NCBI GenBank assembly: GCA_041394985.1
Contig: JAWLBI010000001.1
Coordinates: 2,728,001 to 2,792,000, forward strand
DNA from: JAGLON01 sp041394985
Lineage (GTDB): Bacteria; Zixibacteria; MSB-5A5; GN15; JAAZOE01
Length of the DNA: 64,000 nt
Reading direction: 5' to 3'
Positions 50,405 through 58,620 of this stretch are shown one piece after another. Both the position numbers and the translations under genes were made by a program. Under the pieces are notes generated by a model. It did no database searches, was not told the DNA's origin, and worked only from the letters and a program-made list of their open reading frames with translations. Every line of letters begins with the position of its first letter. Within the stretch, counting starts at the first letter, position 1.

Positions 50405-52564
50405 TTAACCAAACAGCGACAGGACAACCTGAGGAACCTGGTTCGCCTGAGCCAGCATCGAAGTACCGGCCTGAAGCAGAATCTGATTCTTGACGAAGGT
50501 CGACATTTCAGCCGCCATATCGGTGTCGCGAATGCTTGATTCTGAAGCAGACAGGTTCTGCTGAGCGATACGAAGGTTGCGCAGGTTGGATTCCAACGCG
50601 TTCTTCTGGAAACTACCGAGCGTACCACGAAGCGTTGAGACTTCGTTAATGGCCGCATCGATAACCGACTGGGCATCCTGAGCACCCGCAGCCGTCGTCA
50701 CATCGATCTCTGACAGATTGGAGAAGGAATTACCCGCAAGCGACTGACCCAGCGAGCTGGCAGACATGTTGCGGATACCGATCTTGGCCGTCTGGCCAAC
50801 ATTGGCACCAATCTGGAAGACCAGAGACTGGTCGACGTTGTTGATGGTCTCGGTACCGCCGGTGGAACGGAGGCCGATGTTCATCTTCAGCGATTCCGTA
50901 CGATCGGCGTTATACACGAGAGAATCCAAACCGGCTGTGGCAGCCGTACCCGGACCGCCGTCCAGCGAAACACTGAAGGTGGCGGCGGAGACGTCGAGCA
51001 ACAGGTTGCCGACATTGATACTGCCAACGGCGGTACCGATGGTCAGTTCAACCGTACCACGGCCTTCGGTGGTCACATCGCCGGCCTTATTGGCCAGGGT
51101 GAACGAACCGGTCGAGTTGTAGTTAACGGCAGTGATGCTGTTGTTGTACTCGTCAAACGAGACGATGGCATCAGTACCGGTGTGCTTGGTGGTATCCAGA
51201 GTAAGGTTCAAAGCCGCACGAAGTGAATCGGCAGCACCGGTGTCGACCATCTTCAACGAATAGCTGGAGCCTTCGTCGTTGGTATGGAAGACAAGACCGG
51301 TACCGGCGGTATCAACGGAGACACCCATCTCTCTGACCGAACCGACGATATCGCCATAGGCGGTGCCTGAGGCAGCATCGAGAGCGGTGGCGAGAGAGGA
51401 CATCGTCGTGTACGTGCCGGCGGCAACCGTCATGGTGCTGGCGGTCAGCGTGACGCCGTTCGTGTCGACATCAAAGTCCAAAGTGTTGGTGGACGTACCG
51501 CGGACGGACGTACCATTCGTGAACGTACCGACATCGGCAGTACCCGAGAATGAATCGAGCTCAAATGAATACTGAGCACCGGCATTCACGGTCTGGAAGA
51601 TAAGGTCATTGCCGCCACCGGAGGAGGCTTCAATCTTACCATTCAGAACCGAGTTGGCCGCGATGGCCGAGTTAAACTTGGTTACGATATCGGACGTGTT
51701 GTCACCGGTAGCCAGCGAAACGGAAATCGACTGCACCGCGGAAACGGAACCACCGTTTTCCTGAATGATGAAGTCGGCCGTAACGGTTTCACTCGCCGTC
51801 AAAACAGTACCGGCTGCCGCACTGGTGATCTGACCCTGCGCGGATGTAGCCGCCAGAGTCATGCCATTGCCCCAGTAATCGGTGATATTGATGTTGGAGC
51901 CGGCTTTTTCGGCGCGGCCGGAAGCCTGGACGACATCGATATTATGAATACCGTCGGTCAGGTTATCCGGGTTACCATCGGTATTGGCAAGCGACAGACC
52001 CAGGGCGGTCGAGTTCAACGTAGCCGTGGAATCGGTCTGCTTGGTGATAGCGACGGAATGAGTACCGGTGGACAGATTACTCTCGGTAACATTCAAGAGT
52101 GACGAGTTAGCCGAAGTAATCGTAGCCGTGTTAGCATTGCTGCCGTCGAGCAGCTTCTTGGTACCGAACTGCGTGTTGGCAGCGATACGATCGATCGTGG
52201 CAATCGCGTTCGCGATCTCTGCCTGGTCGGCAGCCAACTGATCAGTATCGTTAAAGCCTTCGTTCGCAGCGTGAATAGCCAGTTCTCTCATCGAGACCAG
52301 CAGGCTGTTGATTTCGTTCAGCGCGCCTTCAGCGGTCTGAATCATGTTAATCGAACCTTCCGAGTTCTCGATAGCGCGGCCGAGACCGGCAATCTGAGCA
52401 CGGAACTGTTCGGAGATAACCAGACCGGCCGGGTTATCCGACGCCCGGTTAATGCGATAACCGGAAGACAGCTTTTCCATTGAGCTGGAAAGGCTGCGTG
52501 TGGTTAACGTCAGGTTACGATGCGCGTTGATAGCAGCAATGTTGTTGTTAATACGAAGTGACAT
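50405..52564 (-). CDS. fliC: Flagellin, large with long variable domain
   Basis: A 719-residue flagellin. D0/D1 N-terminal region (~1-145, SLRINNNIAAINAHRNLTLT ... NTQFGTKKLLDG) and C-terminal region (~620-719, RGTLGSFQKNALESNLRNLR ... LLQAGTSMLAQANQVPQ) are highly conserved. The ~470-residue centre is Thr/Ser/Ala/Gly-rich beta structure, long compared with ~500-residue E. coli FliC, and offers many Ser/Thr glycosylation sites. Start is ATG 52564 (MSLRINNN) with AGGAGG eight bases upstream. Expression is governed by the sigma-28 promoter and long leader described separately. Confidence 0.96.
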   Translation of the reverse strand: MSLRINNNIAAINAHRNLTLTTRSLSSSMEKLSSGYRINRASDNPAGLVISEQFRAQIAGLGRAIENSEGSINMIQTAEGALNEINSLLVSMRELAIHAANEGFNDTDQLAADQAEIANAIATIDRIAANTQFGTKKLLDGSNANTATITSANSSLLNVTESNLSTGTHSVAITKQTDSTATLNSTALGLSLANTDGNPDNLTDGIHNIDVVQASGRAEKAGSNINITDYWGNGMTLAATSAQGQITSAAAGTVLTASETVTADFIIQENGGSVSAVQSISVSLATGDNTSDIVTKFNSAIAANSVLNGKIEASSGGGNDLIFQTVNAGAQYSFELDSFSGTADVGTFTNGTSVRGTSTNTLDFDVDTNGVTLTASTMTVAAGTYTTMSSLATALDAASGTAYGDIVGSVREMGVSVDTAGTGLVFHTNDEGSSYSLKMVDTGAADSLRAALNLTLDTTKHTGTDAIVSFDEYNNSITAVNYNSTGSFTLANKAGDVTTEGRGTVELTIGTAVGSINVGNLLLDVSAATFSVSLDGGPGTAATAGLDSLVYNADRTESLKMNIGLRSTGGTETINNVDQSLVFQIGANVGQTAKIGIRNMSASSLGQSLAGNSFSNLSEIDVTTAAGAQDAQSVIDAAINEVSTLRGTLGSFQKNALESNLRNLRIAQQNLSASESSIRDTDMAAEMSTFVKNQILLQAGTSMLAQANQVPQVVLSLFG

Positions 52565-52740
52565 GTACAATTCCTCCTTGAACTGCAGCGAGACTTCCTT
52601 GCTCGCACTGTCCTTAGGATTTTTTTATGGCTGCCCATCCATGGCACAAACTCCATCAACGAAACTTTCTTATTTTGGTACGGCCCCCTCCTTTCATCAT
52701 CTGAGATTCTTCTTGGACATAATATGCCTCTTTTCTCACT
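52565..52740 (-). promoter_or_regulatory. Flagellin mRNA leader, GGA-rich, possible CsrA target
   Basis: About 170 bases between the sigma-28 promoter and ATG. It contains seven GGA triplets on the transcript (TCC on the plus strand at 52572, 52575, 52596, 52611, 52638, 52652, 52689), two of them in the Shine-Dalgarno AAGGAGG. CsrA binds GGA in loops; csrA and fliW are 3-6 kb upstream in the same region. Regulation is inference. Confidence 0.5.
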
Positions 52741-52745
52741 TCTAT

Positions 52746-52772
52746 AAATCGGCATCCGGGGGCCAGACTTTA
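52746..52772 (-). promoter_or_regulatory. Sigma-28 (FliA) promoter of fliC
   Basis: On the minus strand TAAAG (52772-52768), with TAAA separated by exactly 15 bases from GCCGATTT (52753-52746), a near-perfect match to TAAA-N15-GCCGATAA. It lies about 180 bases before the flagellin start codon. Confidence 0.88.
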
Positions 52773-52823
52773 CATTTTTTCAGGCCTTCCCCCAAAAGAT
52801 TTATCGCCATAACCGTCTATCGG

Positions 52824-55466
52824 TCATACTGTTTGAGTTTTGCGCAGTTCCTCGATTCGCTCCCTCGCCCCTGTGCAGTTCGGATCCAGACGCAGCGCCT
52901 GCTCATACCCCGCCAAAGCCGATTCGCCATGCCCCAGTTGCAGATACACATCGCTCAACTGGACAAGCGCCTGTGCATTTTTCGGGTCCGCCTTGATATA
53001 TTTTTCAAAGCACCCGATTGCCTCCGGGAACCGCTCGATCTTCGTAAACAATTCCGCCATAACATAATACACGGGATAATCATCGTTGACGTATTCGACA
53101 TACTGCATTAAATGGCGCAAAGCGTCATTGATACGCTCGAGTCTCGCCATACAGATACCGGCGTTGCGATATGCCGCCAGTGTATCCGGCGCCATTGACA
53201 GCACCTGTTCATATATTGAACAGGCAGTATCGAATCGACCGGTCTTGAAGAAGCAATTTCCGAGGTTCAGGCGAGCCTGTATATGCTGAGAATCCTTAGA
53301 CAGGGCCTGATTATACCTTTCTATGGCCGTTTCAAAGTCCCCGCGCCCGAAATATATATTCCCGGCCTCGAATAGCAGCTCCGCCTTCTCGGTCGGCATC
53401 GACGCCGCTTTCAGAATAATCAGGTCGGCCTGATTTTCATTGCCGATGTCGCGGTAAACCTTAGCAAGTGAATACCAGCGGTCCGCATGCTCTGATTCAA
53501 GAGCTAAAGATTTTTCGATTGCCCGTATCGATTCGCCATAACGCTGAACTCCGGACAGAGCGCACCCCAAGCCATAATACGCGATAGCTGAATGACTATC
53601 TTCACGTATCGCCCGGTTGAAATACTCGATTGCCTCCTCATGTCTGCCGAGAATCATCAAGAACTTTGAAAGGCGAATATAGGTATCGAGGTACGGCTCT
53701 TTATTTTTCAAGACATCGCTGTAATAGCGAACGGCATCTTCGGCATTGCGTGTTCTCTCCGCAATCAATCCCAGCCCGAAGTACGCTTTGTGCCGCGCCT
53801 CCAGATTATGCAGGATGATATTGGTAATTTCGTCACCGGCATCATAATTCGCCTGCACTTCCAGATAGCGCCGATAGTATTCTGCCGCCTTATCGAATTG
53901 TTCGGTGTAATTGTAAATATCGCCGAGCGTCAACATCGGATCCAGATAATCTGCCTTTTCCTTCAACGCCTCCAGGCAACAAGCTTCGGCCTCCTCGAAC
54001 CGGCGCAGATTGCACAGACCGATTGCCTTTTGATGAAATGCCATCAATCGCTGGCCGACATATTTTTTATCCTTCGATTCCGGATTATCGATTACCCGGC
54101 CGGCATGCTCGACGATTAACTGGGATTTTTCAGGACCGCTTCCATCGGTATATCCACGCAGCAGTTGCGCCAGATTGAAATTCGCATAGACATCATTCGG
54201 GTTTTCCGCCAATTGCTTATCGAGAAGTTTGCGCGTCCGCTCCAGCTTCTGATCCATCTTATCGCGCGCGAGATCATAGCCGTAATGATACAAGTCGATA
54301 TCGGCTCGCAAAACTTTTCTGTTCTTGGGAATATCGAGCCGATTGTGAACGATGCCATAGTAGCGCAAGTCAAGCTCGCGGCGGAACAGCCGCACAGACG
54401 GTAAAAACGACGTTACCATTCCCGTTTCGAGACTCTTATTCAAACAGGTGATGGAGATAATATCCAACTCCTGTTGATTCGTCACAACGCGCAGCTTGTG
54501 CAATTCCTGAGGTGGGAATTCTTCATCGGCATCAATAATAAAAACCCAATCCTTCGTCGCATGGCGCAGCGATTCGTTTCGGGCCGTGGAAAAGTCACCG
54601 GTCCATTCGAAGTGATGGATTGTGCAGCCGTATTCCTCTGCAATTTTAACGGTATTGTCGGTGGAACCCGTATCGACAAGAATAATTTCATCGACGACAT
54701 CGACGATAGACGCCAGACAGCGGGGTAACAACTCTTCTTCATTCTTCACGATCATGCACGCGGATATTGTCGCCCGCTTTCCCGACCATTCCAGCATTTT
54801 CTTTAGTGATTTGGCATCCGGTATCACCTGAAGGCCCTGCCGGACTATCGCCAGTGCCTCATCATTTCGTCGCTGTGCCTTCAGCACTAATGCCAGATTG
54901 ATATATCCGGATTCGAATTTCGGCGCGATGCGAATCGCTTCCTGCAATGCTTTTTCGGCCGCTTCATATTCCCGCGCCTCACACAAGGAAACACCATAGG
55001 CACTGAGCAACTGATGTTTTTGAGATACTGTCGAATCGAATTCGCCGCGCGAATTCGGGGATTTTTCAAGTTTTTCTGCCCTGATGAGATATACTTCCGC
55101 GTATGTCCGGGCATCGCCATATTGTTTTGCCCGCGCACAGTCAATCGCAGAGATGAAATAGAAATCGAGGCCATCCGGACAAAGGGTTCGCCCCTCGGAT
55201 GCAAACGTGGATATAGACTTCACATTCTCTGACTGATAAGCGGCGAATGACAACAAGCGGAGCAAACGTTGCTTGTCCATTAATTGAAGTTCGTTCCGCT
55301 TTTCATAGAGCGGAAGCGCCGCGACAAACGCCTGTTGGGGCTTACCGGCATCCAATAGCCTCTGTGCCGCAGCAAGAGCGGAATTGGAAGACATGGATGA
55401 TTTCTTTTCGGGATCGCGTCTCCCCTGCTTTACTTGCTTTGACTTCTTTGCATTCGTTTTCTTCAT
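52824..55466 (-). CDS. TPR-fused family 2 glycosyltransferase
   Basis: An 880-residue protein. Lys-rich N-terminus (~1-30), TPR-like helices (~30-225), a GT2 domain (~230-420) with TISACMIVKNEEELLPRCL, VDTGSTDNTVKIAEEYG and the DxD-type FIIDADEEF, then ~450 residues of tandem TPRs to the C-terminus (AIAYYGLGCALSGVQRYGE, ALVQLSDVYLQLGHGESAL). Similar GT2-TPR proteins glycosylate proteins such as flagellin or bacteriocins (SunS type). Its place between fliC and fliW makes flagellin a likely target; inference. Its ATG overlaps a short upstream frame as ATGA. Confidence 0.85.
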   Translation of the reverse strand: MKKTNAKKSKQVKQGRRDPEKKSSMSSNSALAAAQRLLDAGKPQQAFVAALPLYEKRNELQLMDKQRLLRLLSFAAYQSENVKSISTFASEGRTLCPDGLDFYFISAIDCARAKQYGDARTYAEVYLIRAEKLEKSPNSRGEFDSTVSQKHQLLSAYGVSLCEAREYEAAEKALQEAIRIAPKFESGYINLALVLKAQRRNDEALAIVRQGLQVIPDAKSLKKMLEWSGKRATISACMIVKNEEELLPRCLASIVDVVDEIILVDTGSTDNTVKIAEEYGCTIHHFEWTGDFSTARNESLRHATKDWVFIIDADEEFPPQELHKLRVVTNQQELDIISITCLNKSLETGMVTSFLPSVRLFRRELDLRYYGIVHNRLDIPKNRKVLRADIDLYHYGYDLARDKMDQKLERTRKLLDKQLAENPNDVYANFNLAQLLRGYTDGSGPEKSQLIVEHAGRVIDNPESKDKKYVGQRLMAFHQKAIGLCNLRRFEEAEACCLEALKEKADYLDPMLTLGDIYNYTEQFDKAAEYYRRYLEVQANYDAGDEITNIILHNLEARHKAYFGLGLIAERTRNAEDAVRYYSDVLKNKEPYLDTYIRLSKFLMILGRHEEAIEYFNRAIREDSHSAIAYYGLGCALSGVQRYGESIRAIEKSLALESEHADRWYSLAKVYRDIGNENQADLIILKAASMPTEKAELLFEAGNIYFGRGDFETAIERYNQALSKDSQHIQARLNLGNCFFKTGRFDTACSIYEQVLSMAPDTLAAYRNAGICMARLERINDALRHLMQYVEYVNDDYPVYYVMAELFTKIERFPEAIGCFEKYIKADPKNAQALVQLSDVYLQLGHGESALAGYEQALRLDPNCTGARERIEELRKTQTV

Positions 55467-55582
55467 GAGGTGTGCCCCAATATCAAAACCAATCCGGCCG
55501 ATAATGCCGAATCGTAAACGTGCGGATACATTTTGCAGGAGAATAAATTCGTCGGGAATCGACTGTACCGTGCTTTATTCAT
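55463..55582 (-). CDS. Possible 39-residue ORF coupled to the glycosyltransferase
   Basis: ATG 55582-55580 with AGGA seven bases upstream, 39 codons, ending TGA that overlaps the glycosyltransferase ATG as ATGA. Product (MNKARYSRFPTNLFSCKM..., C-terminal ALSAGLVLILGHTS) has no recognised motif. It may be a coupling leader peptide or chance. Confidence 0.3.
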   Translation of the reverse strand: MNKARYSRFPTNLFSCKMYPHVYDSALSAGLVLILGHTS

Positions 55583-55627
55583 GTGCATCCTGCACGCCCA
55601 TCCTTTCAGACAGGCGATTTCCTATGT

Positions 55628-55646
55628 GCCGGACATTCTGCCCGGC
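55628..55646 (-). other. Hairpin after fliW
   Basis: An 8-bp stem GCCGGGCA/TGTCCGGC (one G-U) with a 3-base loop 18 bases after the fliW stop, without a U-tract. May be an RNA end-stabiliser or processing site within the flagellar transcript. Confidence 0.35.
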
Positions 55647-55663
55647 GATTGCCTTGTTATTTC

Positions 55664-56140
55664 CTATACGTTGACGGTTTGCCGCTTATGCCGGTCGTCA
55701 CGCTGCCCTTCGGTTTCGGTATTGAAAATCCGGTGTTTGATCTTATACCGAGAATTAACCAGCACTAACTGTTTGGCCAACCGCGTTGCCGTGTTCACGA
55801 GAAGCGGTCCCTGTAAATTCGCCGTCATCTTCGTATAGTCGGCCGGAAGAGTAACAATGGCGTACGTCGAGATGTCCTCGACATCATCTACCCGCATCTC
55901 TTCGATTTCCTTCGGATTCACCTCGATGGTATAATCCGGGAAAAAGAGCAGCGGATTGACAATCACGAAGGACACATTCGGATCCTCGATGGATTGAAAC
56001 CATTTGAACGGATCGAAGTCATCTGTTTCGATAATCACATATTTGGTCAGTTCTTCGAATCCGAGAACCGGTTTGGTCATGTGAATGATCACGTCCTCAC
56101 TGACTTCAAGTTCACCGAATTTTGCCGTAATGACTTTCAT
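55664..56140 (-). CDS. fliW: Flagellar assembly factor FliW
   Basis: A 158-residue protein matching FliW: PVLGFEELTKYVIIETDDFDPFKWFQSIEDPNVSFVIVNP, then TIEVNPKEIEEM and ALVTLP-type ending. FliW sequesters CsrA and is itself displaced by free flagellin, which couples flagellin translation to export (known in Bacillus and Campylobacter). All three partners are encoded here. AGGGGA ribosome-binding site before ATG 56140. Sits between flgL and the glycosyltransferase. Confidence 0.93.
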   Translation of the reverse strand: MKVITAKFGELEVSEDVIIHMTKPVLGFEELTKYVIIETDDFDPFKWFQSIEDPNVSFVIVNPLLFFPDYTIEVNPKEIEEMRVDDVEDISTYAIVTLPADYTKMTANLQGPLLVNTATRLAKQLVLVNSRYKIKHRIFNTETEGQRDDRHKRQTVNV

Positions 56141-56158
56141 GTCTTCCCCTAAATCCTA

Positions 56159-58084
56159 TTATTGTAAAAAGTCCACCAAAGAAGGCTGTATAATCTTCGA
56201 ACTCGCCAACAAGGCAGCCTGATACAGACTTTCCTCCTGTGCCTGTCTGCTGACCAGCGTAATCAAATCGGCATCCTCGACCTCGGAGAGTAAGCTCTCG
56301 AAATTGATTTTCGAAGATTCATGCCGATTCATTGTCGTATTCAGCCGCATGATGCGCGTCCCGACATCGGCTCGCACCTCAAGCAGTTCCTGAATAGCTT
56401 TTTCCATATTGCCCATGAGCTGTCCGGCCAGTTCTCTGTCATCGTTGCGAAGCGCATCCGATAAGAGAATCAGCCCGCCCAGCATATCCGGAGAACCTTC
56501 GATTCCCAGCGTGCGGGCAGTGAGTGAATCATCGCCGCTCGTCACGGTCAGAGTCCTGTCCGGAAGATTATTAACGATCTGAATTCCGGTCTCGGAGGCA
56601 TTGATCGATGCCGTCACATCGACACCGGAGTTGTTAATGGCCTGCAATAAATCGTCGATAGTGACGAGCGAGGCATTCTCCAGGTTTACGGTGACGGTAC
56701 GATCTCCCTGCGATAATAGTAATTCGCCAAGAGGAAACCCCGTGCCGTTATTCAGCGATGCCAGCGTCGACGTTAAAGTCAATCTGGGACTGATATCTGT
56801 GCCGACGGTATTATTGACGACATGACCGATGAGGCCGAGATCGCCGGCGGTCGTCTGGGCGCCGATTTCACGAATCATAAAATCGGGCTGCGGCTGTAAA
56901 TCCGCACCTTCCAGATTCGCTCCGACAAATCCGGCAATACCAAGATCGGCCGCAGTCGAATATTCCGTGGACAGATCTTCTATTGTCAAATCGAGCGGTA
57001 CACCGTTCGTATCGGTTACCGCCAAACCGGTACCGTTGGCATTGAATCCGACGGTCACATTGGCGATTCCCGCACCGGTTATGGCATTATTTATCATCGT
57101 TCGGGCTTCATCGAGCGTTGTCGCGCCGGAAATATCGACCGTGAATGATATACTCGAGTCCGAATTGCGAATTCGGAATTCTCCGGGAGATAGATCCACC
57201 CCTCCCCCGCCATTCAGATTCGAAAGCGGAGTCTGATCCGTAACGCTGTTGGTCGTCCCGACCGTCGTACTCCAGACCAGCGAGTTGCCGCTCTCGGCGA
57301 TATCGAGGCTTAGATTGCTCCCGGCGCCGAGCGCCGCATTGACATCGGCAATAATATCTCCGACCGTCGTCGATGCCGAAACATCAATCGTGTATGTCAC
57401 GTCACGATTGGCATCATAGACCTCGAATGTGCCCGGAACGCTTTCGATTCCCTGGCCAAGATTGAGATCCGCGACCAGTGTCGCCGCGGTCAGACCGACA
57501 TTGAGATTGCTGTCTTCACCGAGCGTCATGAGTTGCTTAAAAAAGATCTCCTGCCCGGTCAAATTCGTCTGTAACCGGCTGGCGCTGTCCGGTTCCATCT
57601 CGATAATACCGGTATCGCCGGTGTATACGACGCCGTTAGTCGATGCCGTTAACGCCATTGTTCTGATGCGATGTCCGGAATAGATATACCGGCCGTTAAT
57701 CTGCTTATTGCCGAGCTGCAATACCTGCTGGTATAACGACTCGACTTCATTCGCTGCGGCGGCTCGTTCGACGTCGGTGTACGTGTCGTTCGACATGGTC
57801 GTCGCAGTCAGGTTGGCCGATTCATACAGGCTTTCCAGATCGCTGAGCGTGTCCTCATAGAAAGCCAGGCGACTGTTAGCCTGAGCAATATTTTCCAGAT
57901 ACTGTTCGATTTCGGAAATCCTCGTCCGATACCCAAGGGCAAGCTGGGTCCCGACAGGATCGTCCGACGGCGTATTGATACGCTTTCCGGACGAAAGCTG
58001 TTGCTGGATGTCCATAAATCTGGCCGTATTGCGCGACAGATTAAAAATCGTCGTCTTCGCCATCATTTGGTTGGTTACCCGCAT
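56159..58084 (-). CDS. flgL: Flagellar hook-associated protein 3 (FlgL), enlarged
   Basis: A 641-residue FlgL, about twice the usual ~320. N-terminal flagellin-like helix region (MRVTNQMMAKTTIFNLSRNTARFMDIQQQLSSGKRI), C-terminal coil ending LASSKIIQPSLVDFLQ. Residues ~200-500 hold three or four repeated hook-IN type modules (FEVYDANRDVTYTIDVSAST, FRIRNSDSSISFTVDISGAT, LLLSQGDRTVTVNLENAS). Joins hook to filament. AAGGTGA ribosome-binding site six bases before ATG 58084. Confidence 0.92.
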   Translation of the reverse strand: MRVTNQMMAKTTIFNLSRNTARFMDIQQQLSSGKRINTPSDDPVGTQLALGYRTRISEIEQYLENIAQANSRLAFYEDTLSDLESLYESANLTATTMSNDTYTDVERAAAANEVESLYQQVLQLGNKQINGRYIYSGHRIRTMALTASTNGVVYTGDTGIIEMEPDSASRLQTNLTGQEIFFKQLMTLGEDSNLNVGLTAATLVADLNLGQGIESVPGTFEVYDANRDVTYTIDVSASTTVGDIIADVNAALGAGSNLSLDIAESGNSLVWSTTVGTTNSVTDQTPLSNLNGGGGVDLSPGEFRIRNSDSSISFTVDISGATTLDEARTMINNAITGAGIANVTVGFNANGTGLAVTDTNGVPLDLTIEDLSTEYSTAADLGIAGFVGANLEGADLQPQPDFMIREIGAQTTAGDLGLIGHVVNNTVGTDISPRLTLTSTLASLNNGTGFPLGELLLSQGDRTVTVNLENASLVTIDDLLQAINNSGVDVTASINASETGIQIVNNLPDRTLTVTSGDDSLTARTLGIEGSPDMLGGLILLSDALRNDDRELAGQLMGNMEKAIQELLEVRADVGTRIMRLNTTMNRHESSKINFESLLSEVEDADLITLVSRQAQEESLYQAALLASSKIIQPSLVDFLQ

Positions 58085-58099
58085 AGGTCACCTTCCGGC

Positions 58100-58261
58100 T
58101 TAATCTTCATGATACACGAATCCCCGATCGACACCCTCACGCAACAGGCGCATCAGGTACTCTACCGGGTTCGTTTTCTCTTCCGCAGGACGTTTTACCG
58201 TTTCCCGTAAAAGCGGCCGCGGAGATTTTTCTGTCTTCGGTCGCGTCCTCTTCTTGTCCAT
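58100..58261 (-). CDS. Small basic protein between csrA and flgL
   Basis: A 53-residue ORF filling the gap between csrA and flgL. The sequence begins MDKKRTRPKTEKSPRPLLRE and ends with NPVEYLMRLLREGVDRGFVYHED, i.e. a basic disordered start and a short amphipathic helix. It starts eight bases after the csrA stop and ends 15 bases before flgL. Family not recognised. Operon position suggests a flagellar or CsrA-linked role. Confidence 0.6.
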   Translation of the reverse strand: MDKKRTRPKTEKSPRPLLRETVKRPAEEKTNPVEYLMRLLREGVDRGFVYHED

Positions 58262-58269
58262 ATCAAAGC

Positions 58270-58584
58270 CTATTCCAGAGGCCGCTGGCTTTGATCGTTC
58301 CCTCGCTTCAGCTTTATATGCTGTGCCTTCTTGCCCTTATCGTCCCCTTTTTTGATCTTCTCTTTGAGGACCTGCATCACGTTCGCCAGATCCTCCTTGA
58401 TAGTCCGCGCGGCCTTCTGATTTTCGTTCTGTATCTTGACGTAAATCTCCTCGCGGTGGACTACCACCCGAAGGGGGGCCTCAATACCGATTCTCACTTG
58501 TCGGCCGTAGATACCTAGCACGGTTACTTTGATATCATCGCCGATCGTGATCGACTCCCCCAACTTCCTTGTCAATATTAGCAC
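58270..58584 (-). CDS. csrA: Carbon storage regulator CsrA with extended C-terminus
   Basis: A 104-residue CsrA. Residues 1-55 are canonical (MLILTRKLGESITIGDDIKV, then GRQVRIGIEAPLRVVVHREEIY) with the RNA-binding strand and Arg44-type residue in VVHREEIY. The C-terminal ~45 residues (DLANVMQVLKEKIKKGDDKGKKAQHI) form a long charged tail beyond the usual 61-70. It binds GGA-containing leaders, here probably fliC. Start is GTG 58584 with GGAGGG upstream. Between flgK and the small ORF. Confidence 0.93.
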   Translation of the reverse strand: MLILTRKLGESITIGDDIKVTVLGIYGRQVRIGIEAPLRVVVHREEIYVKIQNENQKAARTIKEDLANVMQVLKEKIKKGDDKGKKAQHIKLKRGNDQSQRPLE

Positions 58585-58620
58585 GTCACCCTCCGTGGTG
58601 AAACTTGCCAGTTGTCCGCG

